64,000 nt of DNA from Breoghania sp. (lineage in GTDB: Bacteria; Pseudomonadota; Alphaproteobacteria; Rhizobiales; Stappiaceae): assembly GCF_963674635.1 (NCBI RefSeq), contig NZ_OY771475.1, forward strand, positions 1,550,001 through 1,614,000, in the 5' to 3' direction. Below, in pieces: positions 16,676 through 26,954 of the stretch; the first letter of the stretch is position 1; the number at the start of each line of letters is the position of its first letter. The notes under the pieces were generated by a model, which worked only from the letters and a program-made list of their open reading frames with translations, searched no databases and had not been told where the DNA came from. Made by a program: the position numbers and the translations under genes.

Positions 16676-17497
16676 GTGAAAACCCTCGTCACAATGACGT
16701 TGGCTTGCATGATTGCTCTGACAGGCGCCGCTTCGTCCGTCAGGGCACAAGCTGCGACGGGATCACCTACCGATACGGTTTCGGTCGTCGCGCAAGATCC
16801 TGTGACCGAGGGCGACCCAGCCCCGCGCGAAACGTTGCGCTTCGTGATCGGTCACAATCCCCCTTACTCGACTTATGATCAAACCGGCATAATCGACCGG
16901 TTGCTGGTCGAGACCTTCCGGCGTGCGGGGATAGGCCTTAATCTTCGAAAGGTTCCCCTCGGGCGGGCAGGCATTCTGGTCAATTCCGGCGTTGAAGACG
17001 CCTGCGGACCGCGTATTGCCGCTTTTTCGAAACATTTTCCCAATCTGGTTCGGGTGGATGAACCGGTCATCACTTTCGAAATGGTGGCCTATACGAACCA
17101 ACCAGGAATCGACGATTTCAGCCAAAACAATCAGGCAGGCTATACTGTCGGGCACGTTTTTGGCGCGATCATGCTGGATCAGATCGTAAAGGGGTTTTCC
17201 GGAACGACCATGAAGTTGCGCAACCCCAGGCAGGTGCTACAGCTCTTGCAGCAGGGGCGCATCGATATCGCAATCGCCGAACGCTGGACAGGGCTTGAGA
17301 TCATAAAATCGCTCAAGCTCAAGGGTGTCCGGGCGCTGCCCACACCGCTGCAACGCAAGCCCGCCTATTTCTTCATCCATCGTGATTACGCGCATCTGGC
17401 TCCGCGGATCGCGCAAGCCTTAGGCAGCATCAAATCCGATGGCACTTACGCGAAGATAATGGCCCGGTCCTTGAGCGCGCTTCAGCAAGGGTTTTGA
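16676..17497 (+). CDS. Periplasmic solute-binding-like protein (SBP family 3 type), orphan
   Basis: 273 residues from the GTG at 16676, with a signal peptide (MKTLVTMTLACMIALTGAAS). The mature part begins ETLRFVIGHNPPYSTYDQTG, resembling the family 3 fold (RFVIGHNPPY, then QVLQLLQQGRIDIAIAE and a C-terminal FFIHRDY). The next genes are not transporter subunits, so it may be a stand-alone sensor or binding protein, as seen for diverged members of this family. The GAGGGA site seven bases upstream decides the start over the ATG at 16640. It precedes the polyketide synthase gene by 460 bp in the same direction. Confidence 0.7.
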   Translation: MKTLVTMTLACMIALTGAASSVRAQAATGSPTDTVSVVAQDPVTEGDPAPRETLRFVIGHNPPYSTYDQTGIIDRLLVETFRRAGIGLNLRKVPLGRAGILVNSGVEDACGPRIAAFSKHFPNLVRVDEPVITFEMVAYTNQPGIDDFSQNNQAGYTVGHVFGAIMLDQIVKGFSGTTMKLRNPRQVLQLLQQGRIDIAIAERWTGLEIIKSLKLKGVRALPTPLQRKPAYFFIHRDYAHLAPRIAQALGSIKSDGTYAKIMARSLSALQQGF

Positions 17498-17958
17498 GAA
17501 CCGGGGCGATTCTCTTGCCTGCTAACCAAGCCTTGCGTTCATGTCTCATCTCTTCCCGTCGCCGTTTTTTGTCGCAGGAGAGAATCAGCGCCGTCTATCG
17601 ACGCAAAAGTTCTCATCGAGCCAGGACAAGCGAAACAGCCGGTCGCGCAAGCCTGCCAGCGCATGGCAGCAGACACGTCAAATCCCCGCACAAGACTGTT
17701 TTTGTTGCGCGAAAACCTTGCTCTTGATGTCGTTTCGTGGCTGATAAGACCCTTTCAGCGACGCCGTCTCGGCGCCCACACCCAGAACGGAAGAACGCCG
17801 CCTTGGACAACCCTACCAGACGCGCCCCTCTCTGGCTTTCTTCCCGAGTGTATTTTCACAATCGCGCAACTGATAGATCCTAAAGGTCACCCCTGAAACA
17901 CCGTTCCTGCTCCTTCTCTGGATTGGCCGAGACGCAGCGAACCAAGATTACGGTAGCC
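17498..17958 (+). other. Leader region of the polyketide synthase gene
   Basis: 460 bp with no credible gene. Short frames here lack ribosome sites and family resemblance. GAGAA...TTCTC near 17497-17515 could be a weak hairpin after the upstream gene. The PKS promoter must lie here unless it is read through from 16676. Confidence 0.4.
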
Positions 17959-20900
17959 ATGCCCTCGTCTGATATCTCCATCATTGGTTACGCTGTCCGG
18001 CTCCCGCAAGCCGCCGACGTTTCGCAATTCTGGTCCATGCTCGACGAGGGCCGATGCGTTGTCACAGAGGTTTCCGAAGAACGCTGGCCGCGCGCGCGCT
18101 ACGGCCACTCGCGCGCGGGCACGAAGGGGCGTTCGATCACATGGTCGGCCGGCCAGATCGACGATCCGTGGGATTTCGACCCCGCCTTTTTCGGTATCTC
18201 GCCACGAGAAGCGGTTCAGATCGACCCGCAGCAGCGACTTCTGCTTCAGGTGACCTGGGAGGCTCTGGAACAGGGCTCGATCCGCCCCAGCGATTTGGCG
18301 GGAAGCCGCACGGGTGTCTATGTCGGGGCCTCCGCGCTCGACTATAGCCAGCGTTTCCTGCTCGACCCGGCGGCCGCAGATCTGCAATTCATGACCGGCA
18401 ATACGCTGTCGATCATCTCCAATCGCATTTCCTATATCTATGATCTGCGCGGGCCGAGTTTCACGGTGGACACGGCTTGCTCCTCCTCTCTGGTGGCACT
18501 GCACGAGGCGAGCGAGGCGCTGCGCGCCGGGCGCATCGACACGGCGATCGTGGCAGGCGTCAACATGTTGATGAGCCCCTTCGCCTTCATGGGTTTTTCC
18601 GCCGCCTCCATGCTGTCGCCAGCTGGGCTGTGCCGGGCCTTCGATGCGGCGGGCGACGGGTATGTGCGTTCCGAAGGTGCTGCGGTCATCGTGCTGCGCA
18701 CCGCGCAAGCGGCGCAGAGCGCGGGCAACCGATCCTTTGCGAAACTGATCGCGACCGGTCTCAATTCCGACGGGCGCACCGTCGGCATGTCGCTGCCTTC
18801 GTCTGAATCCCAGGGCGATCTGCTGGAGACCATCTATCGTGAGCACGAGCTTGATCCGCGCGATCTCGCCTTCATCGAAGCACACGGCACCGGCACCCGG
18901 GTGGGAGACCCGGCGGAAGCCTTCGCGCTCGGCAACAAGCTTGGCAAACGCCGTGAGGCGCCGCTTCCCATCGGTTCGGTAAAGACCAATATCGGCCACC
19001 TTGAGCCTGCCTCCGGACTGGCCGGGCTCGTCAAGTCGATGATGGCGCTGGAACATGACCGTTTTCCCGCGTCACTGCATTTCGAGACGCCGAACCCGGA
19101 TATTCCCTTTGCCGATCTCAACCTGGCCGTCGCACGCGAAGCTGTCGCGCTGGAACGGACGGGCAAGTTGCGGCTTGCGGGCGTCAACTCCTTTGGTTTC
19201 GGTGGCACAAACGCCCATGTGGTGATCGCCGATCCCGACCCGGTGAGGGAAAGTGTGCCGCCGCGCGATGGCCCGCTTATTCTGTCGGCACGCAGCGAGG
19301 CCGCGCTCAAAGCGCTGGCGGCACGTTATGGCGACCATCTTGCCGCCTGCCGGCCGGAGGACCGCACCCGCATCGCAGCTTCCGCCGCTTATGCCCGAGA
19401 TCCGCTGGAACATCGCCTCGTCGTTCTGGAGAAAGATCCGGAAGCTCGGGTGGAGGCCCTTAAGGCCTTTGCCGCAGACAAGCCCGTTTCCGGTGCGCGC
19501 GATGCCCTTGTGTCAGGCTCCGGCGCCGCTGGGGTGGAGCCGGTCGTCTTTGCCTATACGGGCAATGGCTCGCAATGGGCGGGCATGGGAACAGCAGCCT
19601 ATCGCGACAACGCGGACTTCCGCGCGGCGTTCGACCGGCTGGACCGCAAGTTCATGAGCCTTTCCGGCTGGTCGCTGGTCTCCATGCTCTATTCCGCCGA
19701 TCTGGAAAGCGAGATTGAGCGCACGGAGATAGCGCAGCCCCTGTTGTTTGCGGTCCAGATCGCGCTGACGGAAGCGCTGGCGGCAAAGGGTGTGACGCCG
19801 GATGCCGTACTTGGCCATTCGGTGGGTGAAGTGGCGGCCGCCTGGGCTGCCGGAATGATCGACCTCGACGCGGCGGTGCGGATCATTTACGCCCGCTCAA
19901 CCCATCAGGAAATGACCCGGCATCTGGGCGGCATGGCCGCGCTCCTGTTGCCGCCTGAGGAAGCGCGCGCAGCACTCGATGCGGCTGGAGCCACCGACAT
20001 CGAGATCGCGGCGATCAACAGCCCGCGTTCCGTCACCATTTCCGGCCCCGGCGAGAGCCTGGACGCCTTTGCCGCCCATGCGCGCAAGAAGCGCCTTGCG
20101 ATGCGCAGGCTGGCACTCGATTACCCGTTCCACTGTCATCTTGTCGATCCGATCCATGACCCGCTGATGGAGAGCCTCCAAGGGCTGACGTCCTCCCCGG
20201 CGAAGTGTCGTTTCGTCTCCACCGTGGACCCCAAGCGCCAGGATTGTGTGCTCGATGCGCAGTATTGGTGGGACAATGTCCGTCAACCCGTTCTCTTTGC
20301 CGAAGCGCTCTCAACGCTGATTGGGGAAGGCTACAAGGTCGTTCTTGAAGTCGGCCCGATGCCGATCCTCGGTTCCTATGCGCGCGATGTGCTGCGCGAG
20401 GCCGGCCAGAGCGCGACCGTCCTCTCCACCCTTGAGAAGCCGAAGAAGCAAGGGCGAGGCAAAGAGAACGAAGACGACGCGCTGAAAGGCGAGAGCTTCG
20501 CGACAAAGCCTGATCCGATAGCCCCCATCGCGGCCTGCGTTGCCGCCCATGGCGGGGCGATCGATCTGGCGCGCTTTGTCGGACAGCGCCCGGACATCTT
20601 CACCGCACTGCCCAGCTACCCCTGGCAGAACAAGCGCTTCTACCCCGAGGCAACGGAAGAAAACGTCCATATCTTCACCGGCCGCCAGTGGCCGCTTCTG
20701 GGGTTCCGGCTGCGCTCGGACCAGAGCGAATGGATGGCGACAATCGATACCGATACCCATCCTTTCCTCGGGGATCACCAGATCGACGGTTCCATCCTGA
20801 TGCCCGGCACCGGGATGATGGAAATGGCTCTTCGCGCCGCCCGGTTGTGGTTCGATACAAGCGCCGTGGAAGTCCGCGATTTCGATATTCTGCGCCCTAT

Positions 20901-23900
20901 CGTTCTGGAAGAGGCGCATAGCCAGACGGTGCGTGTGCGCATCTCGCCCGATGACAAGGTTCTGGAAATCGAGAGCCGACCGCGGCTCGACGGAGCCGAC
21001 TGGTCGTTGAACGTGCGCTGCACGATCGCGAAAGCGCCGAAAGCCGGTGCAGCCGCGCGTATGGAGCAAGGCCCCGCTACCGGCTCCATGTCCGGCGATG
21101 AGCTATACAAGTTGGCATTGCACTATGGCCTCGAATATGGCCCGAGCTTCCGCCGGGCGGCGCAGGTGGTGCTTCATGGACCGATGGAGGCGAGCGTCAC
21201 GCTTGCGCCGTCGCTGGTGCAAGAGCTGGACTTCGCCGTCGATCCGATGCTGCTTGATTCCGGCTTCCACGGATTGATCACGCTCCTTCATGCGAGCGGC
21301 GTCATGGGGGCCGATGTCAGCTTCCTGCCGGTGCGCATCGGTCGGTTCCGGCTTTGTGGAACGAGCCAGCCAGCAAGCGCGCGGATAAAGGTCTCCAAGG
21401 CCAATGCCCGCTCGGTGGAGGCTGCCTTCGAGTTCCTCGATGCCGAGGGCGCGCTGGTCGCGCGGCTCACCCAGTGCCGCTTCCGTTCCGTGGCGCTGAA
21501 CCGGGCCGATCAACCAGACGATCTCGTCTATCGCACCATCGCCAGCCCATTGCCGCTCTCAGGCGCGGCGAGTGCTGCGGGCTCGCTGAGCGACACGGAA
21601 ACGCGACTTATCGATACGCCTGTCGGCGGAGCGCGGGAGCCGGAAGAAGCATTGCTGCTCGTGGAAGCTCTGGCGCGTGCCATCTCCTTCGAGACGATGC
21701 GAGGGTTTGCGGATGAGGAAGGCGTCGTCTGCCTAAAGACCCTTGAGGCAGAAGGCCGGATCGCGCAAAACGCCATCGTCCTTTGCCACCGCTTGCTGGG
21801 CAATCTGGAGGAAGCGGGGCTCGCAGAACGGCTCCCCGACACCAACCGCTGGGCTCTGCCCGTGACAGAGGACACGCCCAGCGCGGCGGATCTCCTTCGC
21901 ACCATCGCGCTGGAAGCGCCAGAGCGGATCGCCGAGATCGCACTGCTGTCGCGCCTTGATACCGATCTTGCCCGTCATCTCAGAAACGGGTTGCCGGAAA
22001 GCGTCGAGGAAGCCTTTGCAGCGCCCCTGCTGCAACACTTCCTGACCGGCTCGCCAACCTATGCGCCGCTCGGTCAGAAGCTCGTCGACGCCCTCACGCA
22101 CCTCAGCGCCGCATGGTCGAAGCATGACCCCATGCGCGTGTTGCTTGTGGGCGCCGTGGACGGGGCGCTTGTTGGACAGCTGGCCAACGCGCTCGACCCG
22201 TCGAACGCGAGCCTCACCGTGACGGATTCCGACGAAGCGCATCTCTCGCGCGGCCAGCTCAATTGGTCCGGCGCAACCCATGTCTTTCATCACCCCTTGC
22301 AGACAATCCTCGATGATGGTGAGGAAGCCCATCGTTTCGATGTGATCATTGGCGCAAGCCTTCTGACGAACCTTGCGCAGACCACCTTCAGCGAACTGGC
22401 GTCGCACCTCGCACCCGGTGCTGTGCTTTTCGTCACCGAACCGGCCCCCTCGCCGCTTCTGGACATGGTATTCGGCATCAGCTCTGACTGGTGGCGCGAC
22501 ACCGCGGAGCCGGATCAGCCGGTTTCACGCCCCCGCACCCTCGATGAATGGCGCGATGCGCTGGAAGCGGCAGGCCTTGTTGACGTGCAAGGTGCGGAGC
22601 TTATCGCCCCAGGCACTGAGGCCGTGGCGCTTCAGGCCCGCACCCGCATTGGCGCACCAAAGGCGGAAGCTCCGACAGAAGATGGAAAAGAAAGGGTGCC
22701 CCCCCTCATCGTCCTGCATGATGAGACGGACCTATCCCGCGATGTGGCGAACGCGATTGTCGACGTGCTTGAGCGCGCAGGTCGAAAACCCCTGCTTCTT
22801 TGCGATGGGGTGGGCACGCCACGCCAAGTCGCGGACCTTGGACAAGCCGTCGAGATCATCCATCTTTCGGGGGCGTTTGCTTCCCAAGGCGATGACAACA
22901 CCCTTGTACAGGCACGCACGCAAGGACTGGTGGAGCTTCTGAAGACCGCAGGCGCAACGATTTCAGGCCTCTGGCTGGTCGCTCCCGATGCAATGCAGTC
23001 CTTTGCGGGCGCGCGCCGTCATAATGCGGTGCAGGCTGCGATCTGGGCCTTCGCGCGGGTGGCGATGAACGAATTCCCCGAAGCCGGGCTTCGGCTTCTG
23101 GACATTTCCGCCGTGCTTGCGCCCGGCGAATTCGCCACCAGACTTGCGGACGAAATTCTGAACCCGAGCGATGAATGCGAGATCCTGCGTAGCATGGACA
23201 CCCGGTCCGGCCTGCGGCTCCTCCATGGCGGGCTCTTGAGAAGCGATACATCCCTTTCGCATGGAGCCGAACTCGCCGCCTATCTGGACATCCCACAGCA
23301 AGGCGCACTGGATGGGCTCTCCTGGCAGACGGTCGAACGCCGGGCTCCGTCTGCGGGCGAAGTCGAAATCGAGGTGAAGGCAAGCGGGCTCAATTTCCGC
23401 GATGTGATGTGGGCGCTGGGCCTTCTGCCGGAAGAGGCGCTGGAAGACGGCTTTGCCGGGCCGACGCTCGGGATGGAATGCGCGGGCGTCATCACCCGTG
23501 TCGGCGAAGGCGTCACGGCCTTTGCTCCCGGAGATGCCGTCATAACCTTCGCACCGGCCTGTTTTGCGAGCCACGTTACGGTGTCGCACACCGCAATGGC
23601 CCCCATGCCGCGCGCGGTCAGCTTCACCGAGGCCGCAACGATCCCGGTCCCGTTCCTCACCGCGTATTATGCGCTTCTTGAGCTCGCGCGCCTGCAGCCG
23701 GGCGAAACCGCGCTCATTCATGGCGGAGCCGGTGGTGTGGGGCTAGCTGCCCTTCAACTTGCCAAGTGGCGCGGGGCGACTGTCATTTCCACGGCAGGAA
23801 CACCCGAAAAACGTAATTTCCTGCGCCTTCTGGGCGCTGATCACGTTTACGATTCCCGTTCACTCGATTTCGCCGAAGAAGTGTTGGATCTGACGGACGG

Positions 23901-25542
23901 CGAAGGCGTCGACGTGGTGTTGAACTCGCTCTTTGGCGAGCCGATGGAGCGCTCCATCGAGCTTCTGAAGCCCTTCGGGCGCTTCCTTGAGCTTGGCAAG
24001 CGTGACTATTACGGCAACACCCGCATCGGCCTGCGCCCGTTCCGCCAGAACCTCACCTATTTCGGCATTGATGCGGATCAGTTGCTGACCCGCCAGCCGG
24101 ACCTAGCCAAGCGGCTCTTCGCCGATCTCGTGGCTCTTTTCGACGAGGGCGCGCTTGCACCCCTTCCCTATCGCCGGTTTGAGGCGGGCTCCGTTGTGGA
24201 AGCGTTCCGCGTGATGCAGCAGTCCGGCCATATCGGCAAGATCGTGCTTGGCCCACCGGCCGCACCTGACGCGCCACCTGCGCGCACAGAGCTCGATTTC
24301 TCGGGCGATAAGACGCAAGTCATCGTTGGCGGCTTCGGCGGCTTCGGCTCGCAACTGTTGCGCTGGCTGGCAGCCAACGGCGCGCGCCATCTGGCTGTGA
24401 TCGGACGTTCGGGTGGTGCGAGCGAAGCGGCTCGCGACGTCATCGCAGCCCTTGAATCTGAGGGCGTCGAGGTTCGTGCGATTGCAGCTGATGCGACCGA
24501 TCGCGATGCGGTGGCGCAAGCCCTTGACGGCGTTCGTGCCGACATGCCGCCCATTGCGGGTGTCTTCCACACCGCCATGGTGTTGCATGATACGCTGATC
24601 ACCAATCTCGATGCCGACGGGATTTCCCGCGTCCTTGCGCCGAAAGTCGCCGCTGCTGATCATCTCGATGCGCTGACCGCCAATGACCCGGTGGAGGTCT
24701 TTGTGATGTTCTCCTCCGCAACGACGCTTGTGGGCAATCCGGGGCAGGCCAATTACGTGGCCGCGAACGGCTATCTGGAGGCGCTCGCGCGCAGACGCCG
24801 CGCCGATGGAAAGCCGGGCCTTGCGGTCGGCTGGGGCGCCATTTCCGATGCGGGCTATCTGGCGCGCAATGCGGATGTGAACGATCTGGTGGCCCGCAAG
24901 CTCGGCCGCCATGCGCTTGCAGCACACGAGGCGCTGGAAGGACTCGGTCAACTTCTGTCACTGCCGAAGGCCGATCAGCTGAATCCGGATTTGGCGGCTA
25001 TCGGTTATGCGCGCATCGACTGGGCGCAGGCACGGCGCGATCTGGCGCTTCTGAACACCCCGCTTGTCTCCCGTCTTGGCCTCGGTTCGGGAGGCGACGG
25101 GCTGGAGGAAGGCGCAATCGACCTTGCAGCCATGCTGGAAGGACTTGATGCCGCAACAGCGGTCAAGACCGTCGGACGTTTGCTGTCTGTGGAAATCGGA
25201 CGCATCCTGCGGATCGCGCCGGAAGAAATCGACACACACAAGCCGTTGTCCGATATCGGCATGGATTCGCTGATGGCGCTGGAATTGCGCATGGCGTGCG
25301 AGCGCCAGCTGGGCGTCGATATTCCGCTGATGTCGCTTGCAAACGGAGCGACGCTGAACGACCTTTCCGCGCGCATCGTCAAGCGGGTGCGCGGTGAGGA
25401 TCTGGCGATTTCGGGGAATGTGGAATCTCTGGCCAGCCAGCATCTGGGGGGAGATGCGGAAGAACTGGACAGTGAGGCTGCCGCGGGACTGGCTGCGAAG
25501 GTGGAGGCTTCGGGCCGGAATGTCGGCAAGTTGCTGAACTAG
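17959..25542 (+). CDS. rkpA: Reducing type I polyketide synthase, KS-AT-DH-(psi)MT-ER-KR-ACP
   Basis: 2527 residues from the ATG at 17959 (an in-frame TTG at 17923 is possible). In order: ketosynthase with Cys174 in DTACSSS and His in EAHGTGT and NIGHLEP; acyltransferase with Ser621 in GHSVGE and a YPFH motif suggesting malonyl-CoA; dehydratase with His940 in HQIDGSILMPG; a methyltransferase-like region whose SAM loop (LLVGAVDGALVG) is degraded; enoylreductase with HGGAGGVG near 1921; ketoreductase with Tyr2266; carrier protein Ser2437 in GMDSL. No thioesterase. A full reducing set on one module implies iterative synthesis of a saturated acyl chain. Layout and neighbours match Sinorhizobium rkpA, required for capsule. 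Confidence 0.92.
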   Translation: MPSSDISIIGYAVRLPQAADVSQFWSMLDEGRCVVTEVSEERWPRARYGHSRAGTKGRSITWSAGQIDDPWDFDPAFFGISPREAVQIDPQQRLLLQVTWEALEQGSIRPSDLAGSRTGVYVGASALDYSQRFLLDPAAADLQFMTGNTLSIISNRISYIYDLRGPSFTVDTACSSSLVALHEASEALRAGRIDTAIVAGVNMLMSPFAFMGFSAASMLSPAGLCRAFDAAGDGYVRSEGAAVIVLRTAQAAQSAGNRSFAKLIATGLNSDGRTVGMSLPSSESQGDLLETIYREHELDPRDLAFIEAHGTGTRVGDPAEAFALGNKLGKRREAPLPIGSVKTNIGHLEPASGLAGLVKSMMALEHDRFPASLHFETPNPDIPFADLNLAVAREAVALERTGKLRLAGVNSFGFGGTNAHVVIADPDPVRESVPPRDGPLILSARSEAALKALAARYGDHLAACRPEDRTRIAASAAYARDPLEHRLVVLEKDPEARVEALKAFAADKPVSGARDALVSGSGAAGVEPVVFAYTGNGSQWAGMGTAAYRDNADFRAAFDRLDRKFMSLSGWSLVSMLYSADLESEIERTEIAQPLLFAVQIALTEALAAKGVTPDAVLGHSVGEVAAAWAAGMIDLDAAVRIIYARSTHQEMTRHLGGMAALLLPPEEARAALDAAGATDIEIAAINSPRSVTISGPGESLDAFAAHARKKRLAMRRLALDYPFHCHLVDPIHDPLMESLQGLTSSPAKCRFVSTVDPKRQDCVLDAQYWWDNVRQPVLFAEALSTLIGEGYKVVLEVGPMPILGSYARDVLREAGQSATVLSTLEKPKKQGRGKENEDDALKGESFATKPDPIAPIAACVAAHGGAIDLARFVGQRPDIFTALPSYPWQNKRFYPEATEENVHIFTGRQWPLLGFRLRSDQSEWMATIDTDTHPFLGDHQIDGSILMPGTGMMEMALRAARLWFDTSAVEVRDFDILRPIVLEEAHSQTVRVRISPDDKVLEIESRPRLDGADWSLNVRCTIAKAPKAGAAARMEQGPATGSMSGDELYKLALHYGLEYGPSFRRAAQVVLHGPMEASVTLAPSLVQELDFAVDPMLLDSGFHGLITLLHASGVMGADVSFLPVRIGRFRLCGTSQPASARIKVSKANARSVEAAFEFLDAEGALVARLTQCRFRSVALNRADQPDDLVYRTIASPLPLSGAASAAGSLSDTETRLIDTPVGGAREPEEALLLVEALARAISFETMRGFADEEGVVCLKTLEAEGRIAQNAIVLCHRLLGNLEEAGLAERLPDTNRWALPVTEDTPSAADLLRTIALEAPERIAEIALLSRLDTDLARHLRNGLPESVEEAFAAPLLQHFLTGSPTYAPLGQKLVDALTHLSAAWSKHDPMRVLLVGAVDGALVGQLANALDPSNASLTVTDSDEAHLSRGQLNWSGATHVFHHPLQTILDDGEEAHRFDVIIGASLLTNLAQTTFSELASHLAPGAVLFVTEPAPSPLLDMVFGISSDWWRDTAEPDQPVSRPRTLDEWRDALEAAGLVDVQGAELIAPGTEAVALQARTRIGAPKAEAPTEDGKERVPPLIVLHDETDLSRDVANAIVDVLERAGRKPLLLCDGVGTPRQVADLGQAVEIIHLSGAFASQGDDNTLVQARTQGLVELLKTAGATISGLWLVAPDAMQSFAGARRHNAVQAAIWAFARVAMNEFPEAGLRLLDISAVLAPGEFATRLADEILNPSDECEILRSMDTRSGLRLLHGGLLRSDTSLSHGAELAAYLDIPQQGALDGLSWQTVERRAPSAGEVEIEVKASGLNFRDVMWALGLLPEEALEDGFAGPTLGMECAGVITRVGEGVTAFAPGDAVITFAPACFASHVTVSHTAMAPMPRAVSFTEAATIPVPFLTAYYALLELARLQPGETALIHGGAGGVGLAALQLAKWRGATVISTAGTPEKRNFLRLLGADHVYDSRSLDFAEEVLDLTDGEGVDVVLNSLFGEPMERSIELLKPFGRFLELGKRDYYGNTRIGLRPFRQNLTYFGIDADQLLTRQPDLAKRLFADLVALFDEGALAPLPYRRFEAGSVVEAFRVMQQSGHIGKIVLGPPAAPDAPPARTELDFSGDKTQVIVGGFGGFGSQLLRWLAANGARHLAVIGRSGGASEAARDVIAALESEGVEVRAIAADATDRDAVAQALDGVRADMPPIAGVFHTAMVLHDTLITNLDADGISRVLAPKVAAADHLDALTANDPVEVFVMFSSATTLVGNPGQANYVAANGYLEALARRRRADGKPGLAVGWGAISDAGYLARNADVNDLVARKLGRHALAAHEALEGLGQLLSLPKADQLNPDLAAIGYARIDWAQARRDLALLNTPLVSRLGLGSGGDGLEEGAIDLAAMLEGLDAATAVKTVGRLLSVEIGRILRIAPEEIDTHKPLSDIGMDSLMALELRMACERQLGVDIPLMSLANGATLNDLSARIVKRVRGEDLAISGNVESLASQHLGGDAEELDSEAAAGLAAKVEASGRNVGKLLN

Positions 25543-25580
25543 GCCGGAGCGACAGCACCGGGGATGCAAGGACGACTTCC

Positions 25581-26954
25581 ATGACGGACAAACGAGGCTT
25601 GGGCGGGCTATCCGGCGGTCAGCGTGACAAGCTCATGCAATCGCTGCGCGCAGGGCGCAAACAGCCCCAGGAAAGCCGCCCCGCCGCTCCCCGGCGCGTC
25701 CAGACTGCACCCGCTTTTGATTTCGGCACCCTTCCCGAGGTCAAGCAACTCAAAATGCAGCGCGCGGCCGCCGATATGATCGGGCTCGAGAACCCTTTCT
25801 TTCGTCCGCATGATGCAACCGCGGGGTCCACGACGCTCATCAACGGGCGGACCTTGGACAATTTCGCCTCCTACAACTATCTGGGCATGAGCGGGCACCC
25901 GCAGGTTCTGGAAGCCGCGAACGCGGCCATCGCGCGCTATGGCACCTCCGTTTCCGCGAGCCGCGTTGTGGCAGGCGAGCGCCCGCTGCACCGCGAACTT
26001 GAGGCCGCTCTTGCGCGCCTTCATGGCGTTGAGGACGCGGTGACCTTCGTTTCCGGTCATGCCACGAATGTCTCCACCATCGGACATATGATGGGAACCG
26101 AGGATCTCATCCTCTCCGACATGCTTATCCACAACTCCATTGCCGAAGGCGCGCGGCTATCAGGCGCGAAACGGCTGAACTTCGCCCATGGCGATCTCGA
26201 CATGCTGGAACAGCAGCTCGCTTCCAACCGGCACCTGCACGATCACGTGCTGATCGCGGTGGAAGGGCTCTATTCCATGGATGGTGACTTCCCGGATCTG
26301 AAGCGGCTGATTGCGCTGAAGAACCGGTACGACGCCTGGCTGCTCGTGGATGAGGCGCATTCGCTGGGGGTGCTGGGTACGCATGGGCGTGGCATTGCGG
26401 AGGAGTTCGGGATCGATCCCACTTCCGTCGAAATGTGGATGGGAACGCTTTCCAAGACGCTCGCCTCCTGCGGAGGCTATATCGCTGGCTCCAGCACGCT
26501 TTGCGAATACCTCAAGGCGACAGCACCGGGCTTTGTCTATTCCGTCGGCATGGCCCCGCCGCTTGCTGCTGCCGCGCTTTCCTCCATCACCATAATGGAG
26601 CGTGAGACGGAACGTGTGGGGCGGCTGAAGGACAATGGCCACCATTTCCTGAAGGTCGCGAAAGCGGCAGGGCTCGATACCGGACCGTCCGCAGGCTATT
26701 CGGTCGTGCCGGTGATCGTGGGAGACAGCGTGCAGGCGGCGATGCTCGCCAATGCGCTTCTGGATGACGATATCAACGTGCTGCCGATCATCTTCCCAGC
26801 CGTAGCAGAGAAAGCGGCGCGGCTTCGCTTCTTCATCACCAGCGAACACACCCACGACCAGATCGACCGGGCTGTCGCGAAGACCGCAGAACGGCTCGCC
26901 ACGATCCGCGCGGGCGGATCCGCCCTGAAGGCGCTGCTCAACAACGCACGCTGA
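25581..26954 (+). CDS. rkpG: Alpha-oxoamine synthase (RkpG-like, AONS family)
   Basis: 457 residues, a PLP enzyme of the 8-amino-7-oxononanoate / serine palmitoyltransferase family. It joins an acyl thioester to an amino acid with loss of CO2, giving a 2-amino ketone. Lys292 in GTLSKTLASCGG is the PLP lysine; VDEAHSLGVLG holds the cofactor Asp and His. About 55 extra residues at the N-terminus include LSGGQRDKLMQSLRAGR, possibly a carrier-protein docking helix. It starts 38 bp after the thioesterase-less PKS with an AAGGA site, so it probably offloads that chain. Close to RkpG of the Sinorhizobium capsule region. It is not expected to serve biotin synthesis, since no other bio genes are near. 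Confidence 0.88.
   Translation: MTDKRGLGGLSGGQRDKLMQSLRAGRKQPQESRPAAPRRVQTAPAFDFGTLPEVKQLKMQRAAADMIGLENPFFRPHDATAGSTTLINGRTLDNFASYNYLGMSGHPQVLEAANAAIARYGTSVSASRVVAGERPLHRELEAALARLHGVEDAVTFVSGHATNVSTIGHMMGTEDLILSDMLIHNSIAEGARLSGAKRLNFAHGDLDMLEQQLASNRHLHDHVLIAVEGLYSMDGDFPDLKRLIALKNRYDAWLLVDEAHSLGVLGTHGRGIAEEFGIDPTSVEMWMGTLSKTLASCGGYIAGSSTLCEYLKATAPGFVYSVGMAPPLAAAALSSITIMERETERVGRLKDNGHHFLKVAKAAGLDTGPSAGYSVVPVIVGDSVQAAMLANALLDDDINVLPIIFPAVAEKAARLRFFITSEHTHDQIDRAVAKTAERLATIRAGGSALKALLNNAR

Noticed and set aside
17887..19056. 389-codon minus-strand frame
   Set aside because: Antisense to the ketosynthase domain of the PKS; no family features.
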